A stretch of 64,000 nt of DNA from Rhizobium sp. 16-449-1b (GCF_017741935.1 NZ_JAGHMH010000004.1:186001-250000); one strand, 5' to 3'. Positions 54,003 through 62,881 are shown, counted from the first letter of the stretch. The notes: generated by a model not told the origin, from the letters alone. Numbers and translations are program-made.

Positions 54003-55529
54003 TCAGGCAGCCGTCGCGGCAGCGGCGAAGAAGCCTTCCGGGCTCTCCACTTCCACCAGCCTCTTGCCGTCGATTTGCCAGAAGCGGTTGCCGACGTTGC
54101 GGATGAAATCGCGGTCGTGCGAGACCAGCAGGCAGCTTGCCTGCTGCGCCATCAATTCGCTCTCCAGCGCCTCCTGGCCCTCGATGTCGAGATGGTTGGT
54201 CGGTTCGTCCAGCAGGTAGAAGTTCGGGTTGGTCAGCCGCAGCGCCAGCATCCCCAATCGGGCCTTCTGTCCGCCCGAGAGCCGGCCGATCGGCTTGCCC
54301 TGCATCTCGATCGTCATGCCCGCGCCGGCAAGCAGCGCGCGGGCTCTCGCGTCTCCGACATCGAAGCGCCTCAGGATCATCCGCATCGGCGTCTCCTCGT
54401 CGATCAGCTCGTTCAACGCCTGGTCGCCATAGCCGAGCACCAGCGATGGAGTCGCCTTGATGCCCTCGACAGTACCTTCGGCCTCCAGGATCGCGCGGCG
54501 CAGCATCGTCACCATCCGGCTCTTGCCCATGCCATTGGCGCCCAGCAGAACGATACGGTCGCCCTGGCAGATGAACTGCTTGCCGGTCTTGAAGAGCGGC
54601 GTGCCATCAGGTCGCGCCACGATCGCATCCTCGAGCGTCACCAGCACCTTGGCGTGGGTGCCGCGATTGGCAAGCCGGATCGCGCCCGAGGAGCGCTCCA
54701 GATGCGCGGGCTTGGCTGCGTCCTCCAGCTTCTCCGCACGTTGCTTCAGCTGCTTGGTCTTGACGACGAGCAGGTCGCTGCCGGAGTTGATGCCGATATT
54801 GTTGAGCTTTGCGGCTTGCTGGCGCAGCTTTTCTGCCGTCTTCATGTCGCGCTGGTAGCGCCGCTCGTCGGCTGCATCGCTGTCGTCGAGCGCTGCCCGC
54901 GCTTGCGAATAGGTCAGCGAAAACAGCGCCGATTGCTCGGGCCTCAGAAACAGCGTCCGGTTGGTCGTGGCGTCGAGAAAGGCGCGGTCATGGCTGGAGA
55001 TGATGACGGGCATGTCGCGCGGCAGCGCGTTCAGCCAGTCCTCCAGCCGGGCGATCTTCCCAAGGTCGAGATGGTTGGTCGGCTCGTCGAGCAGAAGCAC
55101 GTCCGGCTCGGTGACCGAGACGCGCGCCAGCATCGCCAGCCGTTGCCAGCCGCCGCTGAGCTCTCCCACCGGCCGCTTGCGCATCTCATCGGGCACATCG
55201 AGGCCGGCAAGCACCATGTCGACCCGCCAGCTTTCGTTGAGCTGCTGGTCCTCGGGCAACGCCTTCAGCACCGCCTCGTGCAACGGCAGAGAAAGAAGGG
55301 CAGGCGGCACGTCCTGTTCGACATGGCCAATGGTGAGCCCGCGCGAGCGGGTGACGTCGCCTTCGCTCGGCTCGATCGCGCCGGAGAGGCAGCGCAGCAG
55401 CGTGGACTTGCCGCGCCCGTTTGCGGCGACAAGGCCGATGCGGTCGCCCGCGCCGATCGCAAGCGTGAGGTTGGAAAACAGCGGCTTGCCAAGGGTGATG
55501 CCGAGATTGCGGATATGGATTGTTGTCAT
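54003..55529 (-). CDS. ABC-F family ATPase
   Basis: A 508-residue soluble protein with two ATPase domains and no membrane segment. Domain 1: Walker A AANGRGKST, signature LSGGWQRLA, Walker B LLLDEPTNHLD. Domain 2: Walker A GANGMGKSR, signature LSGGQKARL, Walker B YLLDEPTNHLD. A charged linker (about 210-260, KTAEKLRQQAAKLNN) between them is the ABC-F hallmark. Such proteins act on ribosomes to relieve stalling or confer antibiotic tolerance. In domain 2 the second Ser/Thr after GKS is Arg, an oddity that may weaken nucleotide binding. Confidence 0.92.
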   Translation of the reverse strand: MTTIHIRNLGITLGKPLFSNLTLAIGAGDRIGLVAANGRGKSTLLRCLSGAIEPSEGDVTRSRGLTIGHVEQDVPPALLSLPLHEAVLKALPEDQQLNESWRVDMVLAGLDVPDEMRKRPVGELSGGWQRLAMLARVSVTEPDVLLLDEPTNHLDLGKIARLEDWLNALPRDMPVIISSHDRAFLDATTNRTLFLRPEQSALFSLTYSQARAALDDSDAADERRYQRDMKTAEKLRQQAAKLNNIGINSGSDLLVVKTKQLKQRAEKLEDAAKPAHLERSSGAIRLANRGTHAKVLVTLEDAIVARPDGTPLFKTGKQFICQGDRIVLLGANGMGKSRMVTMLRRAILEAEGTVEGIKATPSLVLGYGDQALNELIDEETPMRMILRRFDVGDARARALLAGAGMTIEMQGKPIGRLSGGQKARLGMLALRLTNPNFYLLDEPTNHLDIEGQEALESELMAQQASCLLVSHDRDFIRNVGNRFWQIDGKRLVEVESPEGFFAAAATAA

Positions 55530-55816
55530 GATCTTGCTCTGGTCTTGCGAGCAGGCACAGGCGCGTCGCGGGCATCAGCCTTCATCGCGCGCGTGTGCTC
55601 AAGCTCGGGGAGTATAAAACATGCAGGCGAGCATAGGCTCACGGCTGCAGTGCCACGAGGGGCGGACCAGGAAGAGGGTGTCGAGAAACGGTCTCTGGTC
55701 AGCCCTGCAAACGCATTTGCAGGGCGTTGACGGGGCCACGCTGGCGATTGAATCGGAAATGTATCGTCACGCGCAACCCTCCTTTCTCAAGTATCTCAGC
55801 AATAGCATTGCGGCCG
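55530..55816. other. gap upstream of the ABC-F gene
   Basis: It holds the ABC-F promoter side and one conspicuous hairpin, GCCCTGCAAA-CGCA-TTTGCAGGGC (55702-55725), a perfect 10-bp stem. An open frame of 70 codons at 55621 lacks support. Confidence 0.5.
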
Positions 55817-55851
55817 CGAAAATTCAACCGTGATGCTCATGCACCGTGATC
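55817..55851. repeat. left 35-bp direct repeat bounding a small islet
   Basis: Matches 56645-56679 at 34 of 35 positions. The sequence equals the last codons (TVHEHHG and stop, minus strand) of the hypothetical gene at 56652. See the islet entry. Confidence 0.9.
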
Positions 55852-55893
55852 CGTGCGCTCAAGGGCTCCGCCCAGATCAGCTAATTGTCCAAC

Positions 55894-56589
55894 TTAGCTA
55901 GGCGGCTTGGCGAAGAACGGGATTTTGTTGTCCTTCAGGTGTCGTCGAAGCGCTGGGGTGATGCTCACGCACAAAGCAAGTGCCTCGGCGGAGAAGTTTG
56001 GCAAAAGGTTGGCTGTCGATTGGCTCAGAGCCGCCATTTGAGTGAGGATGATTTGCGCAGGCTCATCGGAAACGTCAATTGCGTTCAGCATGTAATCACC
56101 AACTGGTGTTCCTACTTTCATGCGTGAACGAAGCTCGCGCTTAAGGTCGGCGAACTCGTTGAGTGCATCGCACACAGCTTTGTGACGCATATCGAGAACC
56201 GCTAGTTGTCGTACTATCTCGTATTCACGCGCTTCGATGAAGACTAGCAACTCGTGCGGCTCGATAGTGATCCGCTCATGTCGCCCGGCTTTGACCTTGA
56301 TGAAGCTCCAAAAAGGGAGACGCTGATCGTTGTGAGCTTTGTGTTTATTTTTTGCGTCCTTGAACTCCCGATGCTTCTCCGCGAGGTCATTCGCAATCAG
56401 GGACGCCTTGAATGCCACAGCAATCGCTTCGCTTCTCCGTTGCTTCCGAAACTCACGTCCTGCGAAATAGGCACTCGTGATGGCAGTAAGAACTGCGGTC
56501 AGCAAAACGCCGCCGAAACCTACCCAAACTTCCGTGGGTATCGAGGCGATCCAGGATATAAAGGCGCTAAGTTTGTTCAATCCATCCAA
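55894..56589 (-). CDS. unknown single-helix membrane protein with cytoplasmic helical domain
   Basis: A 231-residue protein I do not recognise. A transmembrane helix (about 18-42, VWVGFGGVLLTAVLTAITSA) is followed by basic residues (FRKQRRSEA), so the remainder is probably cytoplasmic. That part is largely helical with charged stretches (LAEKHREFKDAKNKHK), resembling signalling or effector proteins with a coiled coil. Base composition is lower in GC than its neighbours. It is the only gene between the 35-bp repeats, suggesting transfer as a unit. A defence or toxin role is possible but not shown. Confidence 0.72.
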   Translation of the reverse strand: MDGLNKLSAFISWIASIPTEVWVGFGGVLLTAVLTAITSAYFAGREFRKQRRSEAIAVAFKASLIANDLAEKHREFKDAKNKHKAHNDQRLPFWSFIKVKAGRHERITIEPHELLVFIEAREYEIVRQLAVLDMRHKAVCDALNEFADLKRELRSRMKVGTPVGDYMLNAIDVSDEPAQIILTQMAALSQSTANLLPNFSAEALALCVSITPALRRHLKDNKIPFFAKPPS

Positions 56590-56644
56590 AGCTTTTCACC
56601 GGCGTATTTTGGGCGCCAATTTTAGACGCTGACAGATTGCTGTA

Positions 56645-56679
56645 CGAAAATTCAACCGTGATGCTCGTGCACCGTGATC
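56645..56679. repeat. right 35-bp direct repeat (3' end of the 56652 gene)
   Basis: Partner of 55817-55851; includes the stop codon of the hypothetical gene at 56652-57038 and a few bases beyond. Confidence 0.9.
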
Positions 56680-57038
56680 AGGAAGATCGCATCGGCCTCG
56701 ATCGCCTTCAGGATCGCGCCGCCGTCGCTGCGGTAGATCTGTAGCTCCGAGAGCACGCCCGCGGCCGAAAACAGGATGATGTCGACGAGTGGCCCGTAGG
56801 GATCGGCGACCTCCTTGTCGTCGAAATAGCCGGACGCGACGGGGTGCGCCGGCAGGTCGGTGGGCCAATCGGTCCGGTCGCGCAGGCGAAGGCGCAGCGA
56901 GCCGGATGCGTCGATTTCGGCGGCGCGGTAGTGGTCGCAGTCCCAGGCTGGCGGCACCTCGCCGCGCGCGGCGTGGCGCGCCAGACGCTGGATGATCTGC
57001 TTTTCTGAGGGGTTCAACTCTCTCCAAATCAACGTCAC
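56652..57038 (-). CDS. hypothetical protein, insertion target at its 3' end
   Basis: A 128-residue soluble protein without recognised motifs (LNPSEKQIIQRLARHA at the start, DIILFSAAGVLSELQIYRSDG in the second half). The second half reads like small uncharacterised alpha/beta proteins. Codon use is normal for the window. Its last codons are duplicated 828 bp downstream. Confidence 0.78.
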   Translation of the reverse strand: MTLIWRELNPSEKQIIQRLARHAARGEVPPAWDCDHYRAAEIDASGSLRLRLRDRTDWPTDLPAHPVASGYFDDKEVADPYGPLVDIILFSAAGVLSELQIYRSDGGAILKAIEADAIFLITVHEHHG

Positions 57039-57072
57039 GCGGTCGCTTCCGAAAAGGGTTGAGGGATCAGGG

Positions 57073-58629
57073 TTACCGTTTCAGGCTGCCGAGAATGCCG
57101 CGCACCAGCGCCCGCCCGACCTGGGTCGCCACGGTGCGCGCCACGCTCTTCATCGCCGCTTCCACCACCGTCTCGCGCTGGTAGCCGCCGGAGCGGGGGC
57201 GGCCTTGCGCCTGCTTCTCGTCCTTGTCGTCATCGCCGAAGCCGGGCAGCGTCCAGCGGCCGGAGGCGCTTCCTTCCGTCGGCTGTGTCGGCTGCGCCTG
57301 CTTGGCGGCATCGGAATCGGATGCCTTCTGCGCCCGCGCCGCGAGAATCTCGAAGGCGGATTCGCGGTCGACATCCTCGTCATAGACGCCGAGCACCGGG
57401 CTCTTGTCCATCACCTGCTGGCGTTCCTGGTCCGTCAGCGGCCCGACACGGCCGGATGGCGGCCGCACCAGCGTGCGCTCGACGATCGAAGGCGCGCCCT
57501 TGGCCTCCAGCGTCGAAACCAGCGCCTCGCCGGTCCCGAGTGTGGTGATGACAGTGGCGCAGTCGAAGGCCGGGTTGGGGCGGAATGTATCGGCCGCCGT
57601 CTTCACCGCCTTCTGCTCGCGCGGCGTATAGGCGCGCAGCGCGTGCTGCACGCGGTTGCCGAGCTGGGCCAGCACCGTCTCCGGCACGTCGAGCGGGTTC
57701 TGCGTGACGAAATAGACGCCGACGCCCTTGGAGCGGATCAGGCGCACCACCTGCTCGACACGCTCGACGAGCACCTTCGGCGCATCGTTGAAAAGCAGAT
57801 GCGCCTCGTCGAAGAAGAACACCAGCTTCGGCTTCTCCGGATCGCCCACTTCGGGCAGTTCCTCGAAGAGCTCCGACAAAAGCCAGAGCAGGAAGGTCGC
57901 GTAGAGCCGCGGGTTCATCATCAGCTTGTCGGCGGCGAGCACCGAGATGTTCCCGTATCCGCGATTGTCTGTGCGCATGATGTCGGTGATCTTCAGCGCC
58001 GGCTCCCCGAAGAAATGCTCGGCGCCCTGTTGCTCGAGCACCAAGAGCGCGCGCTGGATCGAGCCGACGGAGGCCTTGGAGATCAGGCCGTACTGGCTGG
58101 AAAGCTCGGTGGCGTTCTCGCCCATGTAGTTGAGAAGGGCGGAGAAATCCTTGAGGTCGAGCAGCGGCAGGCCGCCCTTGTCGGCGATCTTGAAGGCGAT
58201 GTTGATGACGCCTTCCTGCGGCTCCGACGCATCCATCAGCCGGGCGAGCAGGAGAGGGCCCATCTCGGCGATAGTGGTGCGCACCCGGTGGCCCTTTTCG
58301 CCGAACAGGTCCCAGAAGATCACCGGGAACTGGTCCGCCTCGTAATCGTCGAAGCCGATCTGCTCTGCCCGTTTGGTCATCCAGTCCTGCGGCTGGCCCT
58401 TCATGGCAATGCCGGAGAGATCGCCCTTGATGTCGGCGCAGAAGACGGGAACACCATCCCTCGCGAAGCCTTCGGCCAGCACCTGCAGCGTCACCGTCTT
58501 GCCGGTGCCGGTGGCGCCGGTCACCAGTCCGTGGCGGTTGCCGTATTTGAGTTCCAGATATTCGGGGGTGTTGATACTGTCATCAGGGTTGCGGCTGGTA
58601 CCGATGTAGATCTTGCCATCCTCGAGCAT
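57073..58629 (-). CDS. HerA-like DUF853 (YjgR family) ATPase
   Basis: A 518-residue RecA/HerA-like ATPase. From the start at 58629 the Walker A is TGATGTGKT (residues 37-45), with CADIKGDLSG after it, and Walker B KLVFFFDEAHLLF follows near the middle. The C-terminal 80 residues are Gln/Ala-rich and then basic, typical of DUF853/YjgR. The family is related to DNA-pumping helicases, but its biological role is unsettled. ATG 58629 follows AGGGAGA; the frame continues to 58746 through AT-rich, non-conserved codons. Confidence 0.9.
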   Translation of the reverse strand: MLEDGKIYIGTSRNPDDSINTPEYLELKYGNRHGLVTGATGTGKTVTLQVLAEGFARDGVPVFCADIKGDLSGIAMKGQPQDWMTKRAEQIGFDDYEADQFPVIFWDLFGEKGHRVRTTIAEMGPLLLARLMDASEPQEGVINIAFKIADKGGLPLLDLKDFSALLNYMGENATELSSQYGLISKASVGSIQRALLVLEQQGAEHFFGEPALKITDIMRTDNRGYGNISVLAADKLMMNPRLYATFLLWLLSELFEELPEVGDPEKPKLVFFFDEAHLLFNDAPKVLVERVEQVVRLIRSKGVGVYFVTQNPLDVPETVLAQLGNRVQHALRAYTPREQKAVKTAADTFRPNPAFDCATVITTLGTGEALVSTLEAKGAPSIVERTLVRPPSGRVGPLTDQERQQVMDKSPVLGVYDEDVDRESAFEILAARAQKASDSDAAKQAQPTQPTEGSASGRWTLPGFGDDDKDEKQAQGRPRSGGYQRETVVEAAMKSVARTVATQVGRALVRGILGSLKR

Positions 58630-58826
58630 GCGAAAGGTCTCCCTGCCGGCGACGGACGCCGATTGCGTCAAAATGCGGAGAGCATAATCCGCATGTTCAT
58701 TGTAATATGCTTCGACTGTTATAAGCAGGGACCGCAATGCCGACAACTGTCTGCATTAAAAGGAAAACTGGATAAGCGATGATCGCGTCGCGGATGCCTT
58801 GAGTTGCCACTCAAACTCGATTAACG

Positions 58827-58842
58827 TTGACGTTAACGTCAA
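58827..58842. promoter_or_regulatory. 16-bp perfect palindrome before the DUF2267-like gene
   Basis: TTGACGTTAACGTCAA is self-complementary and lies 20 bp upstream of the ATG at 58862; overlapping TTAACGT direct repeats are present. Candidate operator. Confidence 0.7.
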
Positions 58843-58861
58843 TAAAACCAGGAGGATGACG

Positions 58862-59257
58862 ATGAATGAAATCGTGGATCAGATAGCCGCACGGGTCGGC
58901 ATTCCGGCCGAAGTGGCCGAAAAGGCGCTCGGCATGATGCTTGGCTTTCTCCAGCGCGAAGCGGCCGACGGCCCGGTCGCCCGGATGATCGAAGCCATCC
59001 CGGGCGCCTCCGATCTGGTGGCCCAGTATAACGGCGCCGGCGAAACCGGCGGCGGCGGCCTTCTCGGCAGCATCATGGGCGCTCTGGGCGGCGGCGGCAT
59101 CATGGCGCTCGGTCAGCAGCTGATGTCGGAAGGCCTCGGCATGGGCGAGATCACCTCGCTCGCCAAGGAAACCCTTTCGATCGCCGAACAGCACGCCGGC
59201 AAGGAAGTCGTCGACGAGGTCGTCGCCTCGGTGCCGGGGCTCAGCCAGTTCGTTTGA
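58862..59257 (+). CDS. small Gly-rich DUF2267-like protein
   Basis: A 131-residue protein with an N-terminal helical part (IVDQIAARVGIPAEVAEKALGMMLGFL, about 1-30), a glycine-rich centre (GGGGLLGSIMGALGGGG) and a helical end. The pattern resembles DUF2267/DUF937-type proteins of unknown function. ATG 58862 is chosen because AGGAGG lies six bases upstream; ATG 58856 abuts that site. Confidence 0.78.
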   Translation: MNEIVDQIAARVGIPAEVAEKALGMMLGFLQREAADGPVARMIEAIPGASDLVAQYNGAGETGGGGLLGSIMGALGGGGIMALGQQLMSEGLGMGEITSLAKETLSIAEQHAGKEVVDEVVASVPGLSQFV

Positions 59258-59284
59258 TCGGATTGGGTTGATGGGATGATACGG

Positions 59285-59307
59285 CGGGCGGATTTTCCGC
59301 CCGTTTT
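59285..59307 (+). terminator. terminator after the DUF2267-like gene
   Basis: CGGGCGGA (59285-59292), loop TTT, TCCGCCCG (59296-59303), TTTT. Confidence 0.88.
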
Positions 59308-59346
59308 GCTGTGGGGTGGGTGGTGAGGTGGGCGTTGTGCCATGCA

Positions 59347-59494
59347 GCCCCCTCATCCCCGGTGCAACTTGTTGCACCTGAACCCTTCGGGCTACCTTCT
59401 CCCCGTGGGGGAGAAGGGAAGGTCGGCGCGAGCGGCCCGCCACTGGTCTCTTCTCCCCGACGGGGAGAAGGTGCCGGCAGGCGGATGAGGGGGC
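59347..59494. repeat. composite palindromic repeat
   Basis: Outer 12-bp inverted ends (59347-59358 and 59483-59494) enclose a GGTGCAAC-TT-GTTGCACC hairpin (59361-59378) and two CTTCTCCCC/GGGGAGAAG hairpins (about 59396-59416 and 59450-59470). The type is common between rhizobial genes. Confidence 0.85.
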
Positions 59495-59537
59495 CACACG
59501 CGCAAACGCAAGCGACCACCTAAACCACCAACAAACC

Positions 59538-59993
59538 CTACTGCGTCACCCCAACCAACTGCATCCACACGGCAGCCTGATCCCGCGCCGTCTGTCGATC
59601 AGCCTCATCCAGCGCGCTCCCGCCACAAAACCGCTCCACGGCCGCGCGATCACTCTCCGCCGTCGCCACATGCTTCGCGCCGACGATCACATGCCGCCAA
59701 GCGCAGCCCAAAACCCGGTCTTCGACGATAGCCTTGTCACACCCAGTGCTGAGGCACAACGCGACCGCCCTCTGGCTCTCATAACCCCCGCCAACAGCAC
59801 GCGCATAGCTCGCCTCCCACCCGGCGCGCGTATCCCGGCATCCGGCCGGTTCCGCGCTAAGGTCGCACGACGTCGTGGCGACATAATCCTTCGCCGGCGG
59901 GAAGTCGGGGAACTCGGCGAGGTTGACGCATCCGCAAGCCAGAAGTGCTGCCGCAAACCACTGCAATATCGCCTCCCGCCGTTGCGCGACCAC
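59538..59993 (-). CDS. hypothetical lipoprotein
   Basis: A 151-residue protein with a short hydrophobic leader ending in LLACGC (lipobox). The mature part is rich in cysteine (six more), suggesting disulfides in the periplasm: SCDLSAEPAGC, ALCLSTGC, GCAW, RFCGGS. The spacing is slightly Sel1-like but not convincing. Function unknown. Confidence 0.7.
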   Translation of the reverse strand: MVAQRREAILQWFAAALLACGCVNLAEFPDFPPAKDYVATTSCDLSAEPAGCRDTRAGWEASYARAVGGGYESQRAVALCLSTGCDKAIVEDRVLGCAWRHVIVGAKHVATAESDRAAVERFCGGSALDEADRQTARDQAAVWMQLVGVTQ

Positions 59994-60156
59994 ACTGCTT
60001 GCTGGGAGACATCGGACGATGGCTCACGACAGGCCAAATCAGTGATGAATGCCAAATCAGTCGTGAGTGTATGTGTTATCGCCGCTCGCCGAAAGTGGGT
60101 TTCGGCCCGGAAAATCGATCCTGACGCGGTCCTGGTTCAGGCGGCCGGATGGGGTG

Positions 60157-60369
60157 TCAGTGCTTGCTTTTTGTCTCGCGGGCAAGCTTCAGGATGACGT
60201 CATCAGCCGCGTCGGCGAGAGCCATGGCGATTTCGGCGGCTTTCCACCCTCTCTTCTCTCCGTCACGGATCAGTTCGAAGAGCATGGGTTCGAATTCGGA
60301 CCGGCAGGTCTCCATTCGTTGGTCTGAATTGGATCGATTCTTGGAAGACTGAATATCCGTCATCATCAA
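60157..60369 (-). CDS. small conserved-type hypothetical protein
   Basis: A 70-residue protein, probably helical (FEPMLFELIRDGEKRGWKAA, then EIAMALADAADDVILKL). The pattern of a short protein with a Gly-Trp-x-Ala-x-Glu-turn and ALADAADD helix resembles small rhizobial hypothetical proteins. Start uncertain among several Met codons. Confidence 0.55.
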   Translation of the reverse strand: MMMTDIQSSKNRSNSDQRMETCRSEFEPMLFELIRDGEKRGWKAAEIAMALADAADDVILKLARETKSKH

Positions 60370-60726
60370 TACCCCAGATTAGAGGGTAGATTTAGCAAGG
60401 CCGCTGAAGAGCGCAAGTAAATATGTTAATCGGTCATTAACAATTCGATTTTTTTGCCTGACATAAGCAAAAAAACAACTAAAGCGTCCAGAAGGGCCCG
60501 CCGGGGTGTGGCAGGCCCCCGCCTTCTTTGTCGCACTGGAAAAGCAACGCTGTCAGCAGTAAAAGCTTGGATCCCGGGAAGTAACCGGTCAACTTCTACC
60601 TTTTTTGTACTTGGTACCGCCTTTCAGCGGCGAAGCGAGCCGTTTCCCGTAAATATTATGGGTTTATTTCGGAAGGCTGGCGCGCGAGCATGGTTGTTCC
60701 GGATATACTAACATAAGAGTGTATTT
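60370..60726. other. gap without a recognisable gene
   Basis: Contains AT-rich sequence near 60410-60480, probably the promoter of the small minus-strand gene, and a run of GGGCCCGCCGGGG/CCCCCGCC near 60498. An 85-codon plus-strand frame at 60454 has no coding features. Confidence 0.5.
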
Positions 60727-62250
60727 TTATTCATGTGCGCTTTTTGGGTTGTGTAGAATAACGCCCAGCTCGTGCCATTGCCGGCCATCTTTGCGGATCA
60801 GCTCGTCGGCGCAGGTCGGCCCCATGCTTCCCGGCAGGTATGGCTCCGGCTGTTCGTCGCTCTTGCCCCAGAGATCGAGGAAGGGCTGCACGGCGGCCCA
60901 GCCCGCCTCGATGCCGTCGGCGCGCTGAAACAGCGTCTGGTCGCCGATGAAGAGATCGTAGAGCAGGGACTCGTAGCCGGTCATCTTGCCGATGTCGAAC
61001 TTGTCGGCATAGCGGAAGTCGAGCGAGACAGGCACGGTATCGACGGAAAGCCCCGGCGACTTGATCGAAAGCTCGACGCTCAAGCCCTCATCCGGCTGCA
61101 CCTGGATGACCAGCCGGTTCGGCGGCAGGCTGCGCTTGATGTCGGTCTCGCGAAACTGCGCGAAGGGCACCTGCCGGAAGGTGACGACGATCTCGGTATC
61201 GCGCGCCTTCATCGCCTTGCCGGTCCGGAGATAGAACGGCACGCCCGCCCAGCGCCATGTATCGACATAAAGCTTCAGCGCCACGAAGGTCTCCGTCCTC
61301 GTGTCGGGCGAGACGTCCTTGGTCTCGCGGAAGGCGGTGACCGGGTTGCCGTTGAGCGGCCCGCTCGTATAGACGCCGCGCACGCCATGCTCGGCCGCTT
61401 CCTCGGGCGTATAGATCCTGAGCGCGCTGAGCGCTTTGCTCTTTTCGCTGCGGATCGCCTCGGCCCCGAAGCCGTTCGGCGCCTCCATGGCGATCATTGC
61501 CAGCAGCTGGAACAGATGGTTCGGCACCATATCGCGCAGCGCGCCCGTCGCATCGTAGAACTTGCCGCGGCTTCCGACATCGACCGTCTCGGCGGCGGTG
61601 ATCTGCACATGGTCGATATAGTTGTTGTTCCACAGCGCCTCGATCATCATGTTGGCGAAGCGCGTGGTGAGGATGTTCTGCACCGTCTCCTTGCCGAGGA
61701 AGTGATCGAGCCGGTAAACCTGGCTTTCCGAGACCTTGGAGAGGATCCGCGCATTGAGCGCCTTGGCCGAGGCAAGATCGGTTCCGAACGGCTTTTCGAT
61801 GGCGATCCGCCGAAACGCGCTGTCGGTCTCCTGGGTCAGCCCGTGTTCGGCGAGCTTCTCAACGATCGTCCCGAAAAATTGCGGCGGCACGGCGAGATAG
61901 AAGGCGGCATTGCCACTCGGCGCCTTCTCGAGCCGCGCCTTGATGTCGAGATAGATCTCGTCCTTGGTGAAATCGCCCGACGTATAGGCAATCCGCTTGC
62001 TGAGGCTCTTCCAGCCATCGCTTTCGGCATGCGCCCCGCCATCATCGAGCGTCTTCAGGAAGTCATCGAGCCGCGCCACCAGCATCGCATCGTCACCAGG
62101 CTCGATGCCGACGCCGAGAATACGGAGATCCTCGCCGGTCAGCCCGCTCTGCGTGAGGTTGATGATCGCGGGAACAAGCAGCCGCCGGGTGAGGTCTCCG
62201 GTGGCCCCGAAGATGACAAGCGTGACCGGCGGGCTGGGAGCTGCGTCCAT
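60727..62250 (-). CDS. zwf: glucose-6-phosphate 1-dehydrogenase
   Basis: A 507-residue enzyme. The N-terminal coenzyme motif FGATGDLTRRLLVPA and the active-site YRLDHFLGKETVQN are both intact; IAIEKPFGTD is a further family stretch. It oxidises glucose-6-phosphate to 6-phosphogluconolactone, feeding the Entner-Doudoroff pathway that rhizobia use for sugars. ATG 62250 follows AAGGAGATCATC. The usual partners pgl and edd are absent, and small hypothetical genes follow, so this may be a second, solo copy. Confidence 0.95.
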   Translation of the reverse strand: MDAAPSPPVTLVIFGATGDLTRRLLVPAIINLTQSGLTGEDLRILGVGIEPGDDAMLVARLDDFLKTLDDGGAHAESDGWKSLSKRIAYTSGDFTKDEIYLDIKARLEKAPSGNAAFYLAVPPQFFGTIVEKLAEHGLTQETDSAFRRIAIEKPFGTDLASAKALNARILSKVSESQVYRLDHFLGKETVQNILTTRFANMMIEALWNNNYIDHVQITAAETVDVGSRGKFYDATGALRDMVPNHLFQLLAMIAMEAPNGFGAEAIRSEKSKALSALRIYTPEEAAEHGVRGVYTSGPLNGNPVTAFRETKDVSPDTRTETFVALKLYVDTWRWAGVPFYLRTGKAMKARDTEIVVTFRQVPFAQFRETDIKRSLPPNRLVIQVQPDEGLSVELSIKSPGLSVDTVPVSLDFRYADKFDIGKMTGYESLLYDLFIGDQTLFQRADGIEAGWAAVQPFLDLWGKSDEQPEPYLPGSMGPTCADELIRKDGRQWHELGVILHNPKSAHE

Positions 62251-62364
62251 GATGATCTCCTTGATATGGGAGGGGGAAGATAGAGCGGGTGGATGGGGTG
62301 CCAAGCGGGGGTGGCATTGATATGTGAGGTAAGGCGAGGATGACGGGGGTTGGCCGGATCGCCC

Positions 62365-62826
62365 GTCCGTAAGCTATTGAAATGCCGAGATATCCACCCT
62401 CGCGACGTCATCCTCGGGCTTAGTCCCGAGGATCTAATCACGCAGCAACGGGCTCGACGTGGATGGATCGACCGGGGCGCGGGCAGGTATCGCTTGGTCG
62501 GTCGTCGAAAGCACCGGCGCCGTTGAATTTGTGGAGACGTGCTTAGATCCTCGGGACGAGCCCGAGGATGACGTCGGAGAGCTGGTCGGCCGTCCGTAGG
62601 AAGCTATTGAAATGCCAAGGCATCCACTCTCGCGACGTCATCCTCGGGCTTGTCCCGAGGATCTAATCACGCAGCAACGGGGACGACGTGGATGGATCGA
62701 CCGGGGCGCGGGCAGGTATCGCTTGGGTGGTCGTCGAAAGCACCGGCGCCGTTGAATTTGTGGAGACGTGCTTAGATCCTCGGGACGAGCCCGAGGATGA
62801 CGTTGGAGAACGGGATGGACGTCCGT
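62365..62826. repeat. tandem duplication of a 228-bp palindromic repeat unit
   Basis: Two nearly identical units start at GTCCGTA (62365 and 62592), and a third GTCCGTA closes the array at 62821. In each, inverted arms of about 33 bp (62404-62437 with 62543-62575; 62634-62666 with 62772-62803) contain CATCCTCGGGCTTGTCCCGA-type sequence. The array fills most of the 631-bp gap between tam and zwf. Either could carry an outward promoter, but none is obvious. Confidence 0.9.
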
Positions 62827-62881
62827 AACCGATTGAAGTTCATAGTCTACATCATTTCGGAGGCGCGGACATCTCCTAACT

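Larger units (their letters stand above)
55817..56679. mobile_element. candidate 0.8-kb islet between direct repeats
   Basis: Two 35-bp direct repeats 828 bp apart enclose one AT-richer membrane-protein gene. The right copy is the true 3' end of the gene at 56652-57038; the left copy is an isolated duplicate of that end. This is the arrangement left when DNA inserts at the 3' end of a gene and rebuilds it. There is no integrase inside, so it is either a passenger-only cassette or a recombination product. Confidence 0.6.

Noticed and set aside
55621..55833. 70-codon open frame upstream of the islet
   Set aside because: It runs through a hairpin and the left direct repeat and has no coding signs.
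60454..60711. 85-codon plus-strand frame between small gene and zwf
   Set aside because: Codon use unlike the window and no ribosome site or motif.
62365..62826. Insertion sequence
   Set aside because: No transposase frame; the inverted arms are internal to each unit and match repeat-type palindromes.
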